This document shows, piece after piece, positions 1 through 7,774 of a stretch of DNA of 64,000 nt. Under the pieces are notes generated by a model. That model worked only from the letters and a program-made list of their open reading frames with translations. It searched no databases and was not told the DNA's origin. Made by a program: the position numbers and the translations under genes. Every line of letters begins with the position of its first letter. Positions within the stretch are counted from its first letter, which is position 1. The stretch is from Actinomycetota bacterium (lineage in GTDB: Bacteria; Actinomycetota; Actinomycetes; Streptosporangiales; Streptosporangiaceae), in assembly GCA_021324595.1 (NCBI GenBank), contig JAJPIV010000122.1:1-64000 (forward strand). The letters run 5' to 3'.

Positions 1-521
1 CGCCGGCGGGCCCAGAGCATGATGGCCGCCGCTCCGGCCAGCACCACGAGCGCCCCGGCCACGGTGCCCGCCAGCGCGGCGCCGGCCGCGCTGCCCGGCC
101 CGCGCAGGGCCGGCAGGCGCGGCGCCACCGGCGCGGCGGGCGCGGGCGCCGAGCCCGCCGGGGCCCGCTGCCCGCGGACCGTGACGACGATCGCTGCGGC
201 CAGCAGGCCCGCCATGGTCAGCGCCGCGAGCAGGGCGAGCGCGCGCTGCGCGCCGGTCAGGGCCGGCTCGGGCTCCTGCTCGTCCCGGCGCCGCCTGGCC
301 CGCCGCGCCAGCGCGACCGCGAGCACGGCGAGCAGGGCGCCGGCGAGCGCGACCAGGACCAGCCCCCACGCCTTGCCCTCCGGCCCGGCGCCAGCGCCGA
401 GGAGCCCTGCGGCGGGCAGATGCGCCCCGGCCCGCGCGCCAGCCCCGAGGGCGGCGAGCACCAGCAGGCCGGTCACCACCGCGAGCCGGCCGATGCCCCA
501 GCCCCGCACCTCGACCTCCAT
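1..521 (-). CDS. Membrane protein, 3' part beyond the window edge
   Basis: Translating the minus strand from the ATG at 521 gives an open frame to the window edge. It shows hydrophobic stretches near residues 12-28, 52-70, 92-112 and 148-165, separated by Ala/Pro/Gly-rich and basic loops (for example RRARRRRDEQEPEP around residue 75). This is a polytopic membrane protein; the remainder lies outside the window. Layouts like this occur in actinobacterial membrane proteins of the DUF4129/transglutaminase-like locus, but no diagnostic motif is visible, so the family is left open. The plus-strand frame over the same bases is an Arg/Ala/Pro-rich shadow. It is divergent from the sensor-kinase gene that begins at 749. 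The ribosome binding site is weak, so the start is uncertain. Confidence 0.6.
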   Translation of the reverse strand, partial: MEVEVRGWGIGRLAVVTGLLVLAALGAGARAGAHLPAAGLLGAGAGPEGKAWGLVLVALAGALLAVLAVALARRARRRRDEQEPEPALTGAQRALALLAALTMAGLLAAAIVVTVRGQRAPAGSAPAPAAPVAPRLPALRGPGSAAGAALAGTVAGALVVLAGAAAIMLWARR

Positions 522-748
522 CTCGCGTGAGGCAGGGACCGTTGGCGGCCTTGGCCGCGATTGTGCGGCGGGTCCCACCGCCGTGCCTGCCAGCCTACCT
601 GGCGGCCCGGACGCCCCGTCGGCCGCGTCGCCGCCCGGCGCCGGGTGCCGCCCGGTCCGGCAACGGCCGCTGGCGGCGGTCAAGGACGCTCGGGCTGCGG
701 ACGGCTTCGGGCAGTGAGATTGCGGGCGGCCGCGGTTAGGCTGGGGGC

Positions 749-1927
749 GTGCCGGCGCTCTACTCGTGGCTACGCCGCCATCCGCGGCTGGTGGACGGGG
801 CGCTGGCGCTCGTGCTGGCGCTGAGCGGGCTCGCCACCGGGTTCGCGTTCCACCGCTACTGGGAGATCCCCGCGACCCTCGGCGTGACGGTGCCGGTGGT
901 GTTCCGCCGGGCCCATCCGGTCGCGGCGTTCGCCGTCGCGACCGTCGCCGGGGCCGCCCAGGTCGCCCTGGGCGTCCGCCTGGGCCTCACCGACGTGGCG
1001 ATCGTCGTGCTGCTGTACACGCTCGCCGCCTACGCTCCCCGGCGCGCCTCCCTGGCGGGCCTGGCAGTGTGCCTGGTCGGCTCGGCGGTCGCGATCGTCA
1101 CGTGGCGGCCGACGGCGATCAGCTTCTTCAACTGGCTGCTGGTTGGCGCCGTCCTGTTCGGCGGCTCCTCGCTGACCGCCTGGATCCTCGGTGACTCGGT
1201 GCGCTACCGCCGTGCCTACTACGCCGGGCTGGAGGAGCGTGCCGCCCAGCTGGAACGGGAGCGCGACGCCCAGGCGCAGATCGCGGCGGCGGCGGAGCGG
1301 GCGAGGATCGCCCGCGAGCTGCACGATGTGATCGCCCACAACGTCAGCGTGATGGTGGTCCAGGCCGACGGCGCCGCCTACGCGATGGGCGCCGATCCCC
1401 GCCGCGCCCGCGAGGCCCTCGCCGCGATCTCGGCCACCGGCCGTCAGGCGCTGGCGGAGATGCGGGCGCTCCTGGGAGTGCTGCGCCGCCCCGGCCACGA
1501 TGCCGCGGCGGACCTGGCCCCCCAGCCGGGCCTGCACCAGATCGGCGACCTGCTCGACCAGGCAAGGGCGGTCGGGCTGCCGGTGACCTGCACGGTCGAG
1601 GGGGTGCCACGGCCGCTGCCCGGCGGGGCGGCACTCGCCGCCTACCGGATCATCCAGGAGTCGCTCACCAACGTCCGCAAGCACGGCGGCCCGCTCGCCA
1701 CGGCGGCGGTCACGCTCCGGTATGCCGGCGACCGGCTGGAGATCGAGGTCGCCGACGACGGAGCCGGCGCCGCCGCGTCCACCGACGGGCCGGGCCACGG
1801 CCTGACCGGGATGCGGGAGCGAGCCGGCCTGTATGGCGGCACGGTCCGGGCCGGGCCGCGGCCCGGCGGGGGATTCCTGGTCGCCGCGACGCTGCCGTTC
1901 ACGGCTGACCGGGCGGGGGCCGCGTGA
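749..1927 (+). CDS. Two-component sensor histidine kinase, NarL/DesK-type
   Basis: A 392-residue membrane sensor kinase that should autophosphorylate and pass phosphate to the response regulator that follows. The first ~150 residues hold four to five hydrophobic segments; a short linker leads to the HisKA_3 dimerisation helix with motif ARELHDVIAHNVSVM, in which His192 is the likely phosphorylated residue. The C-terminal ATPase domain carries an N box (ESLTNVRKH) and a GHGLTGMRERAGLYGG segment. There is no large extracellular sensor domain, so the signal is probably sensed in or at the membrane. The GTG start is preceded by TAGGCT at 737-742, which places transcription start at or next to the start codon (leaderless). 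It overlaps the next gene by 4 bp. Confidence 0.93.
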   Translation: MPALYSWLRRHPRLVDGALALVLALSGLATGFAFHRYWEIPATLGVTVPVVFRRAHPVAAFAVATVAGAAQVALGVRLGLTDVAIVVLLYTLAAYAPRRASLAGLAVCLVGSAVAIVTWRPTAISFFNWLLVGAVLFGGSSLTAWILGDSVRYRRAYYAGLEERAAQLERERDAQAQIAAAAERARIARELHDVIAHNVSVMVVQADGAAYAMGADPRRAREALAAISATGRQALAEMRALLGVLRRPGHDAAADLAPQPGLHQIGDLLDQARAVGLPVTCTVEGVPRPLPGGAALAAYRIIQESLTNVRKHGGPLATAAVTLRYAGDRLEIEVADDGAGAAASTDGPGHGLTGMRERAGLYGGTVRAGPRPGGGFLVAATLPFTADRAGAA

Positions 1928-2592
1928 GCATCAAGGTCTTCCTCGCCGACGACCAGCAGCTGGTGCGGGCCGGGTTCAGGATGGTCCTCGACGCCCAGGC
2001 GGACATGACCGTGGTGGGCGAGGCCGCCGACGGCCTGGCGGCGGTGGAGGCGCTCCGGGGCGTCGCCGCCGACGTGGTGGTGATGGACGTGCGGATGCCC
2101 AGGCTGGACGGGATCGAGGCCACCAGGCGGATATGCCAGGCGGGTGACCGCCCTCGCGTGCTCATGCTCACCACCTTCGACCTCGATGAGTACGCGTTCG
2201 CGGCCCTCAGGGCCGGGGCGAGCGGGTTCCTGCTCAAGGACGTGCCGCCGGAGGAGCTGCTGTTCGGCATCCGCGCGGTCCACTGCGGGGACGCGATCGT
2301 CGCGCCGTCCACCACGCGGCGGCTGATCGACCGGTTCGCCCCGATGCTGCCCGGCGACGACGAGCCCCTGGCGGGCCTGCGCGGGCTGACCGGGCGCGAG
2401 CGCGAAGTGCTCACGCTCATCGCCCGGGGCCTGTCCAACACCGAAATCGCCGCGCGGCTCTTCGTCTCCGAGGCCACGGTCAAGACGCACGTCGGCCGGA
2501 TCCTCGCCAAGCTCGGGCTGCGCGACCGGGTGCAGGCGGTCATCCTGGCGTACGAGACCGGGCTGGTCAGGGCCGGCCGGCCCGCCTGCTGA
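1924..2592 (+). CDS. Response regulator, NarL/LuxR family
   Basis: A 222-residue cytoplasmic DNA-binding response regulator, partner of the kinase just upstream. The receiver domain has the acidic pair Asp9-Asp10, phosphoacceptor Asp55 in VVVMDVRMPR, and Lys105 in FLLKD. The C-terminal LuxR-type helix-turn-helix starts with LTGREREVLTLIARGLSN and continues through EATVKTHVGRILAKLG. The GTG start overlaps the kinase stop (GTGA), the usual sign of translational coupling in such pairs. The regulated genes cannot be told from this sequence; neither neighbour is an obvious target. Confidence 0.94.
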   Translation: MSIKVFLADDQQLVRAGFRMVLDAQADMTVVGEAADGLAAVEALRGVAADVVVMDVRMPRLDGIEATRRICQAGDRPRVLMLTTFDLDEYAFAALRAGASGFLLKDVPPEELLFGIRAVHCGDAIVAPSTTRRLIDRFAPMLPGDDEPLAGLRGLTGREREVLTLIARGLSNTEIAARLFVSEATVKTHVGRILAKLGLRDRVQAVILAYETGLVRAGRPAC

Positions 2593-2714
2593 CCCCGGGC
2601 GGCGAGCCGGCCACCTGCCCGCCGGCCCCGCATCCCGGCGCCCCGCCACCACCCGCCCGCCGGCCCCGGCACCGGCGCCGTAGCCCCCCGAACGGCCCGG
2701 CCAGATCCGTTCGC

Positions 2715-2742
2715 TTGACATATCATGCGCGCTAACTATAGT
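2715..2742 (+). promoter_or_regulatory. Consensus -35/-10 promoter before the helical-protein gene
   Basis: TTGACA at 2715-2720 and TATAGT at 2737-2742 are separated by 16 bp, close to the housekeeping sigma-factor consensus and strikingly AT-rich for this genome. It reads towards the gene starting at 2770, leaving a short leader with a strong ribosome binding site (GAGGAGG). The -10 box sits inside a perfect palindrome (see next entry). Confidence 0.8.
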
Positions 2743-2746
2743 TAGC
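2731..2746. promoter_or_regulatory. Perfect 16-bp palindrome, probable operator
   Basis: GCTAACTATAGTTAGC is its own reverse complement over all 16 bases and overlaps the -10 hexamer. A dimeric regulator bound here would block RNA polymerase. The XRE protein encoded at 3506-3952 in the same transcription unit is the most economical candidate; that assignment is inference. Confidence 0.7.
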
Positions 2747-2769
2747 AAGTGAGATCGAGGAGGATTTCC

Positions 2770-3432
2770 ATGACCAGCACCCGCGTGCCCGGGCAGCACT
2801 TCCAGGAGCAGATCCTGGCCGCCGCCCGCAAGGGGCACCAGAAGATGACCAGCACGGCGCGCTCCGTCGCCGCTACCGCGCGGACGATCCGTCCCCAGCT
2901 GCCGGAGCTTTCAGAGCACTCCCAGGCCCGGCTGCGCGCGGCCCTGGCCGCGCCCGCCAAGCTGCGGACGGCCCTCCCCAAGGCCGAGCGGATCCGCACC
3001 GCCCTCCCCAAGGCCGAGCAGCTCAGGCAGATGGCGCGCGAGGCCATGAAGCGGTCTCCTGGCGCCGGGGAGCTGCGCGCGCGGGCGACCGAGGCGGCCA
3101 GGCATGCCCGTGCCGCAGGGAGGGCGCTGGACGACCAGGTCCGCGCCGCCGGCGCCCCGCTGGCCCGGCAGGCGCGCACCGCCCTCTCCCAGGCCGGCGC
3201 GGCACTGGCCCAGGCCGGCGTCAGGAGCGGGCGGAACGCCCCGGCCCCCCGGCAGGAGGCGCCGCCCGAGGCCGCCGGCGACCGCGGCGTGCCTGCCCCG
3301 GATGCCGGCGGCACCGCGGGCGCCGGGCCCGTCGCGCGACCGCATGGCGCGAAGCGGGCCGGGCGGGCCCACGGCGCTTCGCGCAATGCCGACCAGGCCA
3401 AGACGGCAGGGAATACGGGCCCGGCGAAGTAG
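2770..3432 (+). CDS. Ala/Lys-rich helical protein, phasin/HbhA/lipid-droplet-protein-like
   Basis: A 220-residue protein without a signal peptide or membrane span. Residues ~1-150 are predicted by eye to be long amphipathic helices rich in Ala, Arg, Lys, Gln and Leu, with a duplicated segment (RTALPKAE twice near residues 65-85). The last ~70 residues are a Pro/Gly/Ala-rich, basic, probably disordered tail. I see no catalytic motif. Composition, a helical body with a basic tail, and pairing with an XRE regulator recall granule or lipid-droplet coat proteins of actinobacteria (HbhA of mycobacteria, MLDS of Rhodococcus, phasins); this is an analogy, not a demonstrated homology. The ATG at 2770 is chosen because GAGGAGG lies 9 nt upstream; an in-frame GTG at 2749 lacks such a site. 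Driven by the palindromic promoter upstream. Confidence 0.7.
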   Translation: MTSTRVPGQHFQEQILAAARKGHQKMTSTARSVAATARTIRPQLPELSEHSQARLRAALAAPAKLRTALPKAERIRTALPKAEQLRQMAREAMKRSPGAGELRARATEAARHARAAGRALDDQVRAAGAPLARQARTALSQAGAALAQAGVRSGRNAPAPRQEAPPEAAGDRGVPAPDAGGTAGAGPVARPHGAKRAGRAHGASRNADQAKTAGNTGPAK

Positions 3433-3505
3433 CCGCCAGACCCGGGGCCCCACCTCCCGGGGTGGCGGCCGCCGGGCCGGACGGCCAGGACGAGATGGGA
3501 GCAGC

Positions 3506-3952
3506 GTGAACGAGCCGTGGGACGCGGAGATGGAGGCTCTGGGTGAGTTCATCCGCAGGCAACGCAAGCTGGCGAACTTGTCGCTGCGCCAGCTCGCCGA
3601 GCGGGCCAGGTTGTCCAACCCCTACCTGAGCCAGCTTGAGCGCGGCCTGCACCAGCCGTCGGTGCGAGTCATCAAGCGAATCTCCGAGGCGCTCAACGTG
3701 TCCGCGGAGACCTTGCTCGCGCACGCCGGGCTGCTCCGGCACGAGGACCAGGGCGGGCGGGGCAGTGCGCCTGGCGCCGACACCACCCCCGGCCAGGGCA
3801 CCGCGCGCGGCCCGGGCACGCCACCCGGCCAGGGTGCCCCGCCCGGCGCGGCGCCCTCCGTCGAGGAGGCGATTCGCGCGGACGCGCGCCTGAGCGACCC
3901 GCAGAAGGCGGCGCTGATCGCGGTCTACGCCAGCATGCTCGGCGCGGGCTGA
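3506..3952 (+). CDS. XRE-family transcriptional regulator
   Basis: A 148-residue protein with an N-terminal helix-turn-helix of the XRE/Cro class at about residues 12-66 (LGEFIRRQRKLANLSLRQ, then SNPYLSQLERGLHQPS and SEALNVSAETLLAHAGLL). The C-terminal half is a Pro/Gly/Thr-rich linker followed by a short helix (EEAIRADARLSDPQKAALIA). GTG start with GGGAG just upstream. It follows the helical-protein gene on the same strand by 73 bp, and its likely role is autoregulation of that pair through the palindrome at 2731-2746 (inference from position). Actinobacterial XRE proteins of this type are known beside HbhA/MLDS-like genes. Confidence 0.85.
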   Translation: MNEPWDAEMEALGEFIRRQRKLANLSLRQLAERARLSNPYLSQLERGLHQPSVRVIKRISEALNVSAETLLAHAGLLRHEDQGGRGSAPGADTTPGQGTARGPGTPPGQGAPPGAAPSVEEAIRADARLSDPQKAALIAVYASMLGAG

Positions 3953-3953
3953 C

Positions 3954-3985
3954 GGAATCGGGCGCCCGGACGGCCGCCCGATTCC
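3954..3985 (+). terminator. Stem-loop terminator after the XRE gene
   Basis: GGAATCGGGCG and CGCCCGATTCC form an 11-bp perfect stem with a 10-nt loop, starting one base after the XRE stop codon. There is no U-tract, as is common in high-GC actinomycetes. Confidence 0.65.
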
Positions 3986-4075
3986 CGCGCCCGAATCGGC
4001 ATCTCACTGACGTATCGGTGGGAACTGCCCAGAACGGCCGCCGCCGTGGGACAGTGGGCGGTACGCTATCGCAGC

Positions 4076-5044
4076 GTGACCGATCAGCGCCCGCCGGCGG
4101 AGCCGCTCCCCCAGCGGCGCCCATCGTCGCCCGACCCGGACGGCGCCCCCGGGCTCCCTCGTCGCACGGCGGTCTCCTGGCGGGTGGGCAGGCATCGCAG
4201 CCCGCACCGGCTCAGCGTCGCATCGGGCGCCCCGGCCCTGGTCCTCGCCGTTCCCGGCCGCGGGTCCCGGGTTGACCATGACCTCGTCGAGCGGATCGCC
4301 GAGGCAGCCTCGCAGTCGTGCCCGGGCGTGGACATCCTGGTGGGCTACCTGTCCGCCGGGCCGGATGATTACCCCGCCGGCGCCGCCGGCGGGTACCCGC
4401 CGGGCACGGGCGGTCAGCCCGGCGCCGCCGACGGCCTGGCCGGCGCGATCGCGTCCGCGCCGGACCACGGCAGCCCGGCCGCGCCGCGCGCGGTCGTCGT
4501 GCCCCTGCTGGCCGGGCCGCACCCGGTCTTCGACGCCGAGATCGGCACCACGATCGGGGCCGCCGACCCGCCGGTGATGCTCGCCTCGCATCTCGGCCCC
4601 CACCCGCTGCTCGCCGGGGCGCTGCACGACCGGCTGTCCGAGGTCGGGCTGGCGCGGGCCAGCCGCGCGCTGGGCCTGAACATCGCCGTCGGCGCGAACG
4701 GCGTGCTCGTCGTCGCGGACCGGGGACCCGGCGCGCTCAGCGAGGCCGGGCTGACCACCGTCCTGCTGGCGGCGCGCCTCGCGGTGCCGACCGCGCACGC
4801 GTCGCTCGGAGACGACGAGAGCATCCGCACGGCCGTGTCCCGGCTCCGCGAGGCGGGAGCCAGCAAGATCGCCATCTCGCCGTGCGTGATCGGGCCGGAG
4901 AGCCGGGCGGCCGAGTTCGAGCAGCTCAGTGCCGCCCTCGGGATGCCGTGCGCGCCGCCGCTTCGCGACCACCCCGCCGTCGCCCAGCTGGTGGCCGCCC
5001 GGTACGGCGAGGCCCTGGCCAGGATCAGCGTTCCCAGCCATTGA
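4076..5044 (+). CDS. Sirohydrochlorin chelatase-like (CbiX) protein
   Basis: A 322-residue protein resembling the actinobacterial two-repeat CbiX/SirB chelatase family, which inserts Co2+ or Fe2+ into sirohydrochlorin. The first repeat begins at ALVLAVPGRGSRVD, a variant of the usual HGSR segment, and continues through VVVPLLAGPHPVFDAEI. The second repeat includes VLVVADRGPGALSEAG, KIAISPCVIGPESRAAEF and CAPPLRDHPAVAQLVAARY. The metal-ligand His expected in a canonical HGSR motif is absent here, so metal chelation should not be assumed; many actinobacterial paralogues are degenerate. The first ~45 residues are Pro/Arg-rich and unstructured. The GTG at 4076 is preceded by TACGCT at 4062-4067, consistent with a leaderless or near-leaderless transcript. 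No other cobalamin or sirohaem genes are nearby. Confidence 0.7.
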   Translation: MTDQRPPAEPLPQRRPSSPDPDGAPGLPRRTAVSWRVGRHRSPHRLSVASGAPALVLAVPGRGSRVDHDLVERIAEAASQSCPGVDILVGYLSAGPDDYPAGAAGGYPPGTGGQPGAADGLAGAIASAPDHGSPAAPRAVVVPLLAGPHPVFDAEIGTTIGAADPPVMLASHLGPHPLLAGALHDRLSEVGLARASRALGLNIAVGANGVLVVADRGPGALSEAGLTTVLLAARLAVPTAHASLGDDESIRTAVSRLREAGASKIAISPCVIGPESRAAEFEQLSAALGMPCAPPLRDHPAVAQLVAARYGEALARISVPSH

Positions 5045-5169
5045 CAGCCGCGCCGCTGGTGCGCTGAGGTTCCACTGCGCGACCGGCCTCGTGAGGCGCC
5101 GCTCACGTGATGCCGGGGGCGGCACCGATACCGACGACGACACCGAATTCCGACGACGAGGTGACCGGC

Positions 5170-5988
5170 ATGAGCGAGTGGAACGCCATGACCTACGAGG
5201 GCAAGCCCACCATCCTGCGCGTGGTGCGGGAGCAGGCGGAGCAGATGTTCGCCCTGGCCGAGCAGCCCGATGCCTGGGAGGCGCCGACCGCCTGCGAGAG
5301 CTGGCAGGTCAGGGACGTGATCGGCCACCTGGTGGACACCACCGAGGGGTACTTCAGGGCATTCGAGGTCGCCCGGTCCGGCGCCACCGCCGAGAACGCC
5401 TACGGCCTGCTCGGCATGCACGAGCGGGCCGGCGATCAGGCGCGGGCGTTCCGGCACCTGTCGCAGCAGGAGATGATGGCCAGGGTCCGCGCCGACCTGG
5501 ACAAGATGATGGGCATCCTCGAGCCGCTCACCGAGCAGGAGTGGACCACGATGATCGTCCCGCACTTCTACATGGGCCCGGTACCCGCGTTCATCTACGC
5601 CGCCGGCCAGCTCATGGACTACGGGGTCCACACCTGGGACATCCGGCAGGGGTCGGGCAAGGCGCACGCGATCCCCGCCGAGGCCGCGGACCTGCTGGTG
5701 CCGTTCATGTTCATCATCTGGCAGTCGACGATCAGGCCGGACGCCGACCGCACGCCGCTGTCGATCGGCGTCAGCGTCACCACCGGCCCGAACGCGGGCA
5801 CGACCCGGATCACGGTGAACGAGCAGGGCATGAGCTACGAGGCCGGGGCCGTCGACGACCTGCCCGCCGTCCTGGAGTTCGACCCGGGCAGCCTGGTGCT
5901 GACCGCGTTCGGCCGGGTCAACGGCGGCACGGCCCGAGGCGACCAGGCCGTGGCCGACCACTTCCTCAACCTGTTCTACCGGATCTGA
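5170..5988 (+). CDS. DinB-like / mycothiol-dependent maleylpyruvate isomerase-type protein
   Basis: A 272-residue protein of the DinB four-helix-bundle superfamily. The N-terminal metal-binding domain shows the usual pattern: TACESWQVRDVIGHLVD, in which a His in the GHL segment is a likely metal ligand, followed later by MDYGVHTWDIRQG, which supplies the second conserved His-Trp-Asp segment. The C-terminal half (from ~190) is the small SCP2-like/MDMPI C domain (SVTTGPNAGTTRITV). In actinobacteria such proteins are mycothiol-dependent isomerases or transferases of unknown substrate. ATG 5170 has GAGG 8-9 nt upstream; upstream in-frame starts lack support. The gene stands alone and converges on the ligase gene downstream. 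Confidence 0.8.
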   Translation: MSEWNAMTYEGKPTILRVVREQAEQMFALAEQPDAWEAPTACESWQVRDVIGHLVDTTEGYFRAFEVARSGATAENAYGLLGMHERAGDQARAFRHLSQQEMMARVRADLDKMMGILEPLTEQEWTTMIVPHFYMGPVPAFIYAAGQLMDYGVHTWDIRQGSGKAHAIPAEAADLLVPFMFIIWQSTIRPDADRTPLSIGVSVTTGPNAGTTRITVNEQGMSYEAGAVDDLPAVLEFDPGSLVLTAFGRVNGGTARGDQAVADHFLNLFYRI

Positions 5989-6003
5989 CGAGACTCGGGC
6001 CGC

Positions 6004-6034
6004 GAGCGCGGGCGCCGGGCCGGCGCCCGCGCTC
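6004..6034. terminator. Bidirectional stem-loop between convergent genes
   Basis: GAGCGCGGGCGCCGG pairs perfectly with CCGGCGCCCGCGCTC (15-bp arms, one central base). It lies between the stop codons of the DinB-like gene and the convergent ligase gene and can serve both strands. Confidence 0.7.
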
Positions 6035-6070
6035 AGGCGCCGGCCCGGCGCGGGCCCGGCGCCGCCGCGA

Positions 6071-7774
6071 TCATGCCCGGCTCCCCGGCGGGCCGGCCTG
6101 AGCGTCCCATTCGCCGGGCTGGTGCCCGGCCGGCAGCCGGTGCCTGGCGAGCCGGGCGGTCGGCGTGCGGGGCAGCTCGTCGATGAGCTGCCAGTATCGC
6201 GGCACCTTGAACGCCGACAGCCGCTCCGCCGCGTAGCCGCGCAGCTCCGCGAAGTCCGCCCGGGCTCCGGGTGCCGGGACGATGAACGCCTTGATCTCCT
6301 CCTCGCCCAGCTCCGAGCCCACCCCGGTGACCGCCGACTCCAGCACCGCGGGGTGGGAATCGAGCACCTCCTCCACCTCGAGCGGGGACAGGTTCTCCCC
6401 CCGGCGGCGGAGCACCTCCTTGAGCCGGCCGACGAACGTGTAGGTGCCGTCCGCGTTCACCGTCACCAGGTCCCCGGTGCGCAGCCACGGGCCCGGCGAG
6501 CCCTCCTCGCCGGGCACCAGCACGGCCGCGGTCTCCTCGGGCATCTGCCAGTACCCGGGCGTGATCACCGGGTTCCGCAGCCACAGCTCGCCGGTCTGGC
6601 CGGGGCCGAGCTCGGCGCCGTCCTCGCCGACCACCCGCGCCTCGTTGACCCGCCCCAGGTACGGGTGCTGGCGGACGGTGCCGAGCGTGCCGTAGGGGCG
6701 CGAGCCGCGCGGCCAGATCAGCCCGTAGGGCGACTCGGACAGCGCGTAGCCGACCACGATCCGGATCCCGAACCGCCGCTCGATCGCCTCCTGCCGGGAG
6801 CGCTCCGGCGCCGGGCCGGTGTAGCACAGCCGCAGCGGGTTGTCGGCGTCGTCGGGGCGCTCCGGCTGGCGCATCAGGATCTCCAGCATCGCGCCGATCG
6901 CGTTGAACTCGGTCGCGCCGTGCCGCCTCGCGGCGTCGAGGAACCCGCTCGCGGAGAACCGGGGCAGCAGCACGAGGCCGGCCCCGCAGGCCAGCGAGCC
7001 GAGCACCGAGTAGATCGGCGCGTTGATGTGGAACAGCGGCAGCGACGTCATCAGCCGGTCGCCGGAGGTCAGGCCCATCCAGTGGGGAAAGCCCTCCCCG
7101 GCCATCGCGTACGCCCGGTGGGTTTGCATCACCAGCTTGGACCGCCCGGTCGTCCCCGACGTCGGGATCAGGACGGCCAGGTCCTCCGGGCGGACCCCGG
7201 GCTCGGCCAGCGCGGTCACGGGCCGGCCGGCCGGGGCTCGCCCCAGGTCCTCGGCCGGCAGCACGAGCCCCTCCCCGCGGCCGGGGCCGGCGATCCCCGC
7301 GGCCGTCAGCGCCTCGCCCACGGCGGGCCGGAGCCGCTCGTCGGTCACGACCGCGCGGGGGCGCACCTGGCCGAGCAGCCCCGCCAGCTCCGCCGTCGTG
7401 CTCGCCGGGTTGACCGGCACGGTCACCGCGCCGAGCGCGGCCAGCGCCAGCCAGGCGAGCAGGTACTCCGGCGTGGTCCGCGCGGTCAGCACGACCAGGT
7501 CGCCCCGGCGGATGCCGGCCTCGCGCAGCTCGAGCGCCGCCCCGGCGGCGCGGCCGGCCGCCTGCCCGAATGTGAGCGTCAGCGCGTCGGTGCGCAGCCA
7601 GGTCCCGTCGGGGTCGCGCTGCGCGGCGCGGTCGACCAGCCGGGGGATCGTCCCGGAGTACCCGGCCACGCTCGTGCCGAAGACGGCCCCGGGCGCGGTG
7701 CGCCCGGCCGGGGCGCCTGGCGCCGCGGGCGAGGACGGGGTCGCGCGCGCGGCCGCTCCGGGATCACTGGTCAT
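6071..7774 (-). CDS. AMP-dependent acyl-CoA synthetase/ligase
   Basis: A 567-residue adenylate-forming enzyme that should activate a carboxylic acid with ATP and transfer it to CoA. Core motifs are in order: PTSGTTGRSK (phosphate-binding loop, ~204-213), GYALSESPYGLI (A5 region), WLRTGDL with the catalytic Asp, FVGRLKEVLRRRGENL (hinge/A8), and a C-terminal EEEIKAFIV...PRYWQLIDELPRTPTARLAR segment. The A10 lysine position reads TARLAR, so the usual catalytic Lys of the PxTxxGK motif appears replaced; worth checking. Overall it resembles the CaiC/long-chain ligase branch. It overlaps the upstream TetR gene by 11 bp, so the two are probably co-transcribed and the ligase controlled by TetR. The substrate is unknown. 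Confidence 0.88.
   Translation of the reverse strand: MTSDPGAAARATPSSPAAPGAPAGRTAPGAVFGTSVAGYSGTIPRLVDRAAQRDPDGTWLRTDALTLTFGQAAGRAAGAALELREAGIRRGDLVVLTARTTPEYLLAWLALAALGAVTVPVNPASTTAELAGLLGQVRPRAVVTDERLRPAVGEALTAAGIAGPGRGEGLVLPAEDLGRAPAGRPVTALAEPGVRPEDLAVLIPTSGTTGRSKLVMQTHRAYAMAGEGFPHWMGLTSGDRLMTSLPLFHINAPIYSVLGSLACGAGLVLLPRFSASGFLDAARRHGATEFNAIGAMLEILMRQPERPDDADNPLRLCYTGPAPERSRQEAIERRFGIRIVVGYALSESPYGLIWPRGSRPYGTLGTVRQHPYLGRVNEARVVGEDGAELGPGQTGELWLRNPVITPGYWQMPEETAAVLVPGEEGSPGPWLRTGDLVTVNADGTYTFVGRLKEVLRRRGENLSPLEVEEVLDSHPAVLESAVTGVGSELGEEEIKAFIVPAPGARADFAELRGYAAERLSAFKVPRYWQLIDELPRTPTARLARHRLPAGHQPGEWDAQAGPPGSRA

Noticed and set aside
19-717. Plus-strand 232-residue frame at the left edge
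   Set aside because: Its translation is an Arg/Ala/Ser/Pro-rich shadow; the minus strand encodes a convincing membrane protein over the same bases.
4076-5044. Confident assignment as an active sirohydrochlorin chelatase
   Set aside because: The first metal-binding His motif reads PGRGSR instead of HGSR, so only family resemblance is claimed.
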